Below, in pieces: positions 7,651 to 12,621 of a stretch of 12,621 nucleotides of DNA (position 1 is its first letter; each line of letters starts with the position of its first letter). This stretch comes from CADEED01 sp043747875 (GTDB lineage Bacteria; Pseudomonadota; Gammaproteobacteria; Steroidobacterales; Steroidobacteraceae). The position numbers were made by a program, and so were the translations under genes. The notes under the pieces are model-generated. The model was given only the letters and a program-made list of their open reading frames with translations, did not search any database and was not told the DNA's origin. The stretch covers positions 1-12,621 of the forward strand of contig JAYTOI010000133.1 in the NCBI GenBank assembly GCA_043747875.1. Direction: 5' to 3'.

Positions 7651-8260
7651 CTACTTTGGAGTTCCGCTTTTGTGGGTATCGGGAAGGGGTTTGACGGGGT
7701 CAGGGGCCGGTCGGCGCCACTCATCGGCACGCCCCTGCTGTTCCACGCCCAACGCCCGCGCCGCGGTGAAGCTCTCGACCACCAGCGATTCGAGGCCCTT
7801 GACGATCACGCTGCGGCACAGCTTGATCGCCGAGGCCACGCCGAGATCCACCGACACGGTCTGCGCCGCGAACCCCAACGCACCCAACAGTTCTTGCGCG
7901 GCGACCGCGTGCGCGCCGCCTAACAACATGGGCACGCGAATGCCGTGCGGCAGGACCGACGACATAGCCGCCATCGAGCGGACGCGCGCACAACGAGCGC
8001 GCCGCCGCCAGCGTCTGCTCCGCCGTCACGGCGCTGAAAATCAATTCACGGTCCGCCGCCAGAGCGCTCGCGTCGGCGCACGCCTCCACCTGCAGCACGC
8101 CGGCCTGGTCGCGCATCGCCTCGCCCGCCGCCGCCTGATGGAACAGCAGGTCGTAGACGCCGAGCACGCGCTGCGCGCCACCCGCGCGCAAATCCGCCGC
8201 GAAGCGCTGCCCGACTTCGCCGAATCCGAGGATGCCGATGCGCGGTTCGTACATCGTCAC
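7651..8260 (-). pseudogene. NAD(P)-binding dehydrogenase with DUF1932-like C-terminal domain, broken by internal deletion
   Basis: The N-terminal part (start GTG 8260 or ATG 8254) is a 6-phosphogluconate-dehydrogenase-type Rossmann domain with IGILGFGEVGQRFA (8-21) and is intact to about LDGGY (7964). From about 7956 the expected C-terminal domain continues in another frame: VLPHGIRVPMLLGG, then SAIKLCRSVIVKGLESLV, which is typical of DUF1932 dehydrogenases. About 30 residues that normally join the two halves are missing, so this is an out-of-frame deletion rather than a single-base error. The C-terminal domain also stops early: homology ends near 7745 and an unrelated tail of about 25 residues leads to TAG at 7653-7651. 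A functional product is unlikely. Confidence 0.82.
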
Positions 8261-8448
8261 TTCACGTCGCCGCGCCCAGGTAGATAGGCCAGCATGGCGC
8301 CAGCAGGCGCTCGCGCCTCATGGCTTCGCGGATAGCAGCCACGCCGTATCGCGCGCGCCCGGCCGCCGCGACCGCCGGCGCGCGTCTTGGGTCTCGATCC
8401 GGGACCTGCCGAGCATCGTCCACCCCCCGCCGCCCTATCGCGCAGCGG

Positions 8449-8454
8449 TATACT
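8449..8454 (+). promoter_or_regulatory. -10 promoter element of the ligC-like/beta-lactamase pair
   Basis: TATACT matches the sigma70 -10 consensus at five of six bases and lies 23 bases before the ATG at 8478, leaving room for GGAGG. No good -35 hexamer is visible 16-18 bases upstream, so the promoter may need an activator. The rest of the 8261-8477 gap is GC-rich and holds no credible gene. Confidence 0.4.
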
Positions 8455-8477
8455 CGGCGCACGAACCCGGAGGTTGC

Positions 8478-9425
8478 ATGAAGATCTGCGTTGCCGGCCA
8501 GGGCGCGTTCGGTGTCAAGCACATCGAGGCCATCCAGAAGATTCCCGGCATCCAGATTGCAACGCTCGCGGGCGGCAGCGCCGACTCCACCGCAGCGGTC
8601 GCGCAGAAATTCGGCATTCCACATTGGTCGCTCGATCTCGCCGAATGCCTCGCGCGCCCGGGGGTCGAGGCCGCCATCCTCGCGACTCCGACTCAAATGC
8701 ATGCAGCACAAGGCGTCCAGTGCATGCGCGCCGGCAAACACGTGCAGATCGAGATCCCGATCGCCGACAACCTGAAGGACGCCGAAGACCTGGCGCGCAT
8801 CGCGCAGGAGACGGGACGCATCTGCATGGGCGGCCACACGCGGCGTTTCAATCCCTCGCATCAGTGGATCCGCAAAAAGATCGTTGCCGGCGAATTGAAG
8901 ATCCAGCAGCTGGACGTACAGACGTATTTCTTCCGGCGCACGAACATGAACGCGCTGGGCAAGCCGCGCAGCTGGACCGACCACCTGCTCTGGCACCACG
9001 CCTGCCACAGCGTCGATCTGTTCCAGTACCAGACTGGCGAGACCGCGAACGTCGCGCGCGCCGTGCAGGGGCCGATGCATCCCGAGCTCGGCATCGCTAT
9101 GGACATGAGCATCCAGATGAAGGTGCCGTCGGGCGCCTTGTGCACCCTGTCGCTGTCGTTCAACAACGATGGACCGCTGGGCACGTTCTTCCGCTACATC
9201 TGCGATCACGGCACGTACATCGCGCGCTACGACGATCTGCTCGACGGCAAGAACAACCCCATCGACGTGTCGAACGTCGATGTGTCGATGAACGGCATCG
9301 AACTGCAGGACCGCGAATTCTTCGCCGCCATCCAGGAAAATCGCGCGCCGAACGGTGCTGTCGCGCAGATCCTGCCCGCCATGCGTACACTCGACGCGCT
9401 CGAGAAGTCGCTGCAGGAGTCATGA
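8478..9425 (+). CDS. ligC: Gfo/Idh/MocA oxidoreductase, LigC-like (4-carboxy-2-hydroxymuconate-6-semialdehyde dehydrogenase)
   Basis: 315 residues. The N-terminal Rossmann domain begins with GQGAFG (7-12); the Gfo/Idh/MocA catalytic-region motif, usually EKP, is EIP (92-94). Characteristic stretches are HTRRFNPSHQ (120-129), DVQTYFFRRTNMNALGKPRS (146-165) and DHLLWHHACHSVDLF (168-182), which I recognise as close to LigC/PmdC of the protocatechuate 4,5-cleavage pathway. There the enzyme oxidises the ring-cleavage semialdehyde to 2-pyrone-4,6-dicarboxylate with NADP. The ATG at 8478 is set by GGAGG four bases upstream; the longer upstream frame is non-coding. No ligAB, ligI or ligJ is present in the window, so either the pathway genes lie elsewhere or the enzyme serves another aldehyde or hemiacetal. 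The stop overlaps the next start. Confidence 0.8.
   Translation: MKICVAGQGAFGVKHIEAIQKIPGIQIATLAGGSADSTAAVAQKFGIPHWSLDLAECLARPGVEAAILATPTQMHAAQGVQCMRAGKHVQIEIPIADNLKDAEDLARIAQETGRICMGGHTRRFNPSHQWIRKKIVAGELKIQQLDVQTYFFRRTNMNALGKPRSWTDHLLWHHACHSVDLFQYQTGETANVARAVQGPMHPELGIAMDMSIQMKVPSGALCTLSLSFNNDGPLGTFFRYICDHGTYIARYDDLLDGKNNPIDVSNVDVSMNGIELQDREFFAAIQENRAPNGAVAQILPAMRTLDALEKSLQES
9415..9419 (+). promoter_or_regulatory. Shine-Dalgarno deciding between two tandem beta-lactamase starts
   Basis: AGGAG lies inside the last codons of the ligC-like gene. It is two bases from the ATG at 9422 and five from the ATG at 9425. Normal spacing favours the second ATG, which would shorten the product by one Met. 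Either choice overlaps the ligC-like stop (9423-9425), suggesting translational coupling. Confidence 0.6.
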
Positions 9426-10342
9426 TGCTCGCCTTACTGCCTTTGCTGGCCACCGCCGCACTCGTGGCGGACGCCCCTAACAACTGCGACAACTGTGCCG
9501 CCATGAACACCGCGCGCGAGCCGTTCCAGGTGCATGGCAATACCTGGTTCGTCGGCACCCAAGGGCTCGCCTCGATCCTCATCACGTCGGACCGCGGGCA
9601 CATCCTCATCGACGGCGGCCTCACGCAATCTGCGCCCCTGATCGCCGCCAACATCGAGAAGCTCGGGTTCGCGCTCTCGGACGTGAAGCTGATCCTCAAT
9701 TCGCACACGCACTCCGATCACGCCGGCGGCATTGCAGCGCTGCAGCGCGTGAGCCGTGGCCGGGTGGCCGCGAGTCCCGCGGCGAAACGCGCGCTCGAGG
9801 GCGGCGGCGCGACCGAGGACGATCCGCAGTTCGCATTCGGTGCCGAACACAACAGTTTTCCCGCGGTGCAGGGCGTGCGCGCGGTGAAGGATGGAGAGCA
9901 TCTGCGCGTCGGCAAGCTCCAGATCACTGCGCATTTCACGCCAGGGCATACGCCGGGCGGCACGACCTGGACCTGGATCTCGTGCGAGCGCGGCGACTGC
10001 GCTTCGATCGTCTACGCGGACAGCTTGAGTTCGATCTCGGCACCGGGTTTTCGTTTCACCGGAGATGCGACGCATCCAGCCCGCGTGGAGCAATTCGAGA
10101 AATCCATCGCGAGGATCGCGGGACTCGACTGCGGCATTCTGCTGGCGCCGCATCCCGAGCTCGTGCGCCTGGATGCGAAGCTCGCGGCGCGGGCGAAAGA
10201 TCCGACGCAGCCCGCTTTCCGCAATCCGAACGAGTGCAAGACCTACGCGGACGGCGCGCGCACGCGGCTCGCCAAGCGGGTTGCGGAGGAGCGCGCGGCT
10301 GAACAAGCCACCTCGAGCCCATCCGTTGCTCCACGCCCCTGA
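9422..10342 (+). CDS. Subclass B3 metallo-beta-lactamase
   Basis: 306 residues, MBL fold, predicted periplasmic. The zinc ligands are complete: HTHSDH (His95, His97, Asp99, His100), His176 in TPGHTPGG and His244 in LAPHPE. YADSLSSISAPG (198-209) has Ser where B1 enzymes have the Cys ligand, which together with the canonical HxHxDH set marks subclass B3 (L1/THIN-B/FEZ-like). B3 enzymes hydrolyse penicillins, cephalosporins and carbapenems; actual activity here is untested. The N-terminus (MMLALLPLLATAALVADA, cleavage after ADA at 18) is hydrophobic but lacks the usual Lys/Arg of a Sec signal, so export is likely but not certain. The gene overlaps the stop of the ligC-like gene and probably depends on its promoter. 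No ampR-like regulator is adjacent, and no mobile-element signs flank it. Confidence 0.93.
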   Translation: MMLALLPLLATAALVADAPNNCDNCAAMNTAREPFQVHGNTWFVGTQGLASILITSDRGHILIDGGLTQSAPLIAANIEKLGFALSDVKLILNSHTHSDHAGGIAALQRVSRGRVAASPAAKRALEGGGATEDDPQFAFGAEHNSFPAVQGVRAVKDGEHLRVGKLQITAHFTPGHTPGGTTWTWISCERGDCASIVYADSLSSISAPGFRFTGDATHPARVEQFEKSIARIAGLDCGILLAPHPELVRLDAKLAARAKDPTQPAFRNPNECKTYADGARTRLAKRVAEERAAEQATSSPSVAPRP

Positions 10343-10414
10343 GGAGATGAGGCGAAAACGTTTCTCGTCGGGATATTCGTCGTCGGCCCGCGATTCATCC
10401 GTGCGAGCAAGTTG

Positions 10415-11108
10415 CTAGGGCGCGGACGCGTCGAGCTCGGCTTTGAGGCGCATCAGCTCGTCACGGGTGCCCCCGGCGACACCCGCCGCGAGGCCGCGCT
10501 CGACGTATGCCAGCGCCCGGCCTCTGTCTGTATCCCGGACCGCATTCGCCAAACCTGAATACGCCCAACCCTGGAACAGCTTCCAAAGAAAATCCGGCTC
10601 CTGGTTTGGCAACTTCAGCAGCGACTCGAACCGGCTCACCGCGATCGCATGATGGCGAAGCTTCGTATTCATGCCGCCGGTGCAACTCGGGAAGCCATCG
10701 CCCGGCGCCGGCATCGAGCGATATCCTGCCTTGCTCGACGGCACGCATCAGCAGGACAGCTGTAAAAGCCTTGGTGACCGAGGCAAAACGCCGCGGAGAG
10801 GCCGTCGTGAAACCGGTGTCGGAGCCGGTCGCGATGCGCCCCGTCAGGGCAACTTCTCCGTCGTGGAGAACCGCGTACGCAATGCCCGGGATGGTCAACT
10901 CGGCGGCGTGCTGCGCGACCACACGCTCGAACTGCACACGCGCGGCGTCCAGGCGGGTGGCGCCTGGAGCGGAGGCGGTCGCGACACCGAGAAGCACGGA
11001 ACAACCCGCGGCGGCCGCATGCAGGCCGTGACGCCAGGACGCACTGGCACGATCGACGCTTGACGCGCTATCCAGTTTATTAGACGCTTTGTCCACTATG
11101 AAAGACAT
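10415..11108 (-). pseudogene. Broken serine hydrolase (class C/penicillin-binding fold) joined out of frame to a helical tail
   Basis: From the ATG at 11108 the frame encodes a hydrophobic leader (about 26-47, GLHAAAAGCSVLLGVATASA) and the start of a beta-lactamase-family serine hydrolase: IPGIAYAVLHDGEVAL (73-88) and the SxxK nucleophile motif FASVTKAFTAVLLMRA (108-123). Homology stops at RWLPEL (near 10683), before the YxN and KTG-type motifs. From about 10680 a different frame carries coding-like sequence to TAG at 10417-10415, including DFLWKLFQGWAYSGLANAV and ALAYVERGLAAG, which looks like an alpha-helical, TPR-like repeat. The simplest reading is an out-of-frame deletion joining two coding pieces. 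No suitable ribosome site is seen, and the 5' end overlaps the divergent regulator by 11 bases. A functional hydrolase is very unlikely. Confidence 0.75.
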
Positions 11109-11652
11109 TCATTCGAGAATTGCCGCGCGGGTAGCCGCGTTGCGCGCCGAGCGCAGGCTCAGCCTCGAGGCGCTGGCAGCGAAGTCCGCGGTGAGCCGCT
11201 CGATGATTTCTCTGGTGGAGCGCGCCGAGGCCAGCCCCACCGCGGTCGTTCTCGAAAAGATCGCCGCCGGTCTCGGTGTGACGCTTTCTTCGCTGTTCGA
11301 CGATTCGGCAGCCCAGCGCAATCCGGTTTCGACGAGCGCCGAGCGTGTGACCTGGAAAGACCCGCAGTCCGGTTACACACGCCGTGACATCTCGCCTCGT
11401 TTCCCCTCGCCCATTCGCATCGTCGAAGTCGAATTCCCGCCCGGTGCGAAAATCGCTTATGAAACCGGACCGCGGGAGGTAGCCGTGGCGCAGCAGATCT
11501 GGGTGCAGGAAGGCGCCATCGAAATCACCGTCGGCAAAGTCATTCACAAACTCGGCCCGGACGATTGCCTCGCAATGCGACTCGATCTGCCGGTCACGTT
11601 CCGCAATCGCACCCGCAAGGCAGCGCGCTACATCGTGGTGTTGTCCTCGTGA
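11098..11652 (+). CDS. XRE-family regulator with C-terminal cupin domain
   Basis: 184 residues. The N-terminal Cro/C1-type helix-turn-helix spans about 12-67 (LEALAAKSAVSRSMISLVER as the core, 23-42). A small linker is followed by a cupin barrel at about 105-183 (IRIVEVEFPPGAKIAYE; QIWVQEGAIEITVGKVIHKL), a layout common in one-component repressors that sense a small molecule. The ATG at 11098 is preferred; a TTG at 11089 in the same frame would add three residues. Neither has a Shine-Dalgarno, and a TATTAG at 11078-11083 could be the -10 of a nearly leaderless transcript. The last bases overlap the GNAT start (GTGA), so the two are co-translated. By analogy with similar pairs it probably controls its own operon; the ligand is unknown. 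Confidence 0.9.
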   Translation: MKDIHSRIAARVAALRAERRLSLEALAAKSAVSRSMISLVERAEASPTAVVLEKIAAGLGVTLSSLFDDSAAQRNPVSTSAERVTWKDPQSGYTRRDISPRFPSPIRIVEVEFPPGAKIAYETGPREVAVAQQIWVQEGAIEITVGKVIHKLGPDDCLAMRLDLPVTFRNRTRKAARYIVVLSS

Positions 11653-12182
11653 GTTACGCCGTGCGCCAACTGCAGGCTATCGGCGAACGTGAGCTCACTG
11701 GCCTGTGCGATGTGCTCATCGACTGCGTCGAAGGCGGCGCCTCGGTGAGCTTCATGCTGCCGATGACGCGTGCGAAAGCGCAGGACTTCTGGCGCGGCGT
11801 CTCGGCCAGCATCGAGCGCGGCGAGCGCGCGCTGGTCGTGGCGGAAAGCGTGGACGGCGGCATGCTCGGGACCGCGCAGGTCATCTGGGCCTCGCCCGAG
11901 AATCAGCCGCACCGCGCCGACATCGCGAAGATGCTGGTGCATCGGCGCGCGCGCCGGCTCGGCGTCGGTGCAGCCGTGCTCGAGGCCGCGGAGCGCGCGG
12001 CGCAGGCGGCCGGCCGAACGCTGCTGGTGCTCGACACGGCGAGCGCGGAGGCCGAACGGTTGTATGAGCGCGGTGGCTGGACGCGCGTCGGCAGCGTGCC
12101 GAAATATGCATTGCTGCCCGACGGACCATTCTGCAGCACGGTGTTTTTCTACAAGGACCTCTCGGCCCGTCGAGGGCGTTGA
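11649..12182 (+). CDS. GNAT-family N-acetyltransferase
   Basis: 177 residues, cytosolic acetyl-CoA-dependent acetyltransferase. The acetyl-CoA pyrophosphate loop is RRLGVGAAVLEAAERAA (102-118), preceded by the beta-4 strand AKMLVHRRAR, and the C-terminal part LDTASAEAERLYERGGWTRV (128-147) is the usual motif B, where the Tyr of RLYER is a common catalytic acid. The closing VPKYALLPDG resembles acetyltransferases acting on small toxic or antibiotic amines, but the substrate cannot be told from sequence. The start is GTG at 11649, overlapping the regulator's TGA; upstream in-frame codons lie inside the regulator and no earlier ribosome site is seen. Pairing with an XRE-cupin regulator suggests inducible detoxification or resistance, which is inference. 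Confidence 0.9.
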   Translation: MSYAVRQLQAIGERELTGLCDVLIDCVEGGASVSFMLPMTRAKAQDFWRGVSASIERGERALVVAESVDGGMLGTAQVIWASPENQPHRADIAKMLVHRRARRLGVGAAVLEAAERAAQAAGRTLLVLDTASAEAERLYERGGWTRVGSVPKYALLPDGPFCSTVFFYKDLSARRGR

Positions 12183-12214
12183 GTACACTCGGCTCCCGCC
12201 CACGAGAGCTCGTC

Positions 12215-12621
12215 ATGCGCCCCCACATTCTTCTCGCAGCGTCCCTGCTCGCGATCCACGCCCCTTGCACTTCCGCCGCCGATATCACCGCCAGCCACCA
12301 AACTGCCGCTTCCAGACAGGCGCGCGCCGGCGAGACGGAATTTCGCGCGCTCTACCAGGAACTGGTGGAGATCAACACCACGCTGTCGGTGGGTTCGTGC
12401 ACGGACGCCGCGAGCGCGATGAAAGCTCGCTTGAGCGCCGCGGGTTTCGCGGACTCGCAACTGCATCTCATCGTGCCGCTCGGGCGGCCGAAGGACGGCA
12501 ACCTCGTCGCGGTATTGCCAGGCACGGACACGAAGCTCAAGCCGGTGCTCCTGCTGGCGCACATCGACGTGGTGGAAGCCAGGCGCGAGGACTGGGTGCG
12601 CGACCCGTTCAAGCTGGTGGA
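12215..12621 (+). CDS. Exported M20-family metallopeptidase, N-terminal part (cut by right edge)
   Basis: 135 codons from the ATG at 12215; the frame is open at the right edge. Residues 1-21 form a signal peptide (MRPHILLAASLLAIHAPCTSA, cleavage before ADI), possibly a lipoprotein-like or Sec signal, so the enzyme is periplasmic or secreted. The mature start ETEFRALYQELVEINTTLS (40-58) and LLLAHIDVVEARREDWVRDP (112-131) match M20 peptidases; His116 and Asp118 of AHIDVV are the first zinc ligand and its orienting Asp. Later ligands are outside the window, so an intact active site cannot be checked. It follows the GNAT gene by 32 bases, possibly in the same transcript; GAGTACACT at 12180-12188 could be a weak -10. 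Its peptide or amidated substrate is unknown. Confidence 0.88.
   Translation, partial: MRPHILLAASLLAIHAPCTSAADITASHQTAASRQARAGETEFRALYQELVEINTTLSVGSCTDAASAMKARLSAAGFADSQLHLIVPLGRPKDGNLVAVLPGTDTKLKPVLLLAHIDVVEARREDWVRDPFKLV

Noticed and set aside
7700..7722. GGGGTCAGGGG-like string resembling REP/RAYT-associated repeats
   Set aside because: Only one copy is present, with no partner inverted copy and no transposase in the window, so a REP element cannot be supported.
8262..9209. Minus-strand frame of 315 codons opposite the LigC-like gene
   Set aside because: Antisense shadow; the plus strand encodes a full-length recognisable enzyme with a strong ribosome site.
10343..10414. Possible terminator between the convergent beta-lactamase and hydrolase relic (GCGAAAACGTTTCTCG)
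   Set aside because: The pairing is imperfect and no T-run follows on either strand.

Overview
The window is GC-rich, with strong G/C bias at third codon positions. Its gene content (proteobacterial-type AhcY, an SAH riboswitch, a LigC-like dehydrogenase, a subclass B3 metallo-beta-lactamase, a membrane Delta12-type desaturase) suggests a free-living Pseudomonadota, most likely a gammaproteobacterium of the Xanthomonadales/Steroidobacterales kind. That placement is inference from gene content only. No rRNA, tRNA, CRISPR array, insertion sequence or phage gene was seen.

Layout. (a) 1-3778, minus strand: an S-adenosylmethionine cycle cluster transcribed as adenosine kinase (PfkB family), metK, a small VOC/glyoxalase-fold gene, an SAH riboswitch, then ahcY, which runs off the left edge. 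MetK makes SAM, AhcY splits the methylation by-product SAH into adenosine and homocysteine, and the kinase removes adenosine. The riboswitch lies between the VOC gene and ahcY. It has a readable expression platform: the ahcY Shine-Dalgarno pairs with bases that overlap the aptamer P1 stem, which predicts that SAH turns ahcY translation on. (b) 4075-7467, minus: an exported quinoprotein-like beta-propeller fused to cytochrome c, which lacks the usual PQQ-ADH hallmarks, then about 290 bp containing a start-less open frame, then a membrane fatty-acid desaturase whose promoter suggests a nearly leaderless mRNA. (c) 7651-8260, minus: a NAD(P)-binding/DUF1932 dehydrogenase pseudogene broken by an out-of-frame internal deletion. 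(d) 8478-10342, plus: a LigC-like Gfo/Idh/MocA dehydrogenase that overlaps and is probably translationally coupled to a complete subclass B3 metallo-beta-lactamase. (e) 10415-11108, minus: a broken serine hydrolase (penicillin-binding/class C fold) whose N-terminal half runs out of frame into an unrelated-looking helical tail. (f) 11098-12621, plus: an XRE-cupin regulator overlapping a GNAT acetyltransferase, then the start of an exported M20 metallopeptidase cut by the right edge.

The strongest observations are the SAH riboswitch with its switching hairpins, the degenerate quinoprotein, the LigC/beta-lactamase pair, and two pseudogenes made by internal out-of-frame deletions within 3.5 kb of each other.
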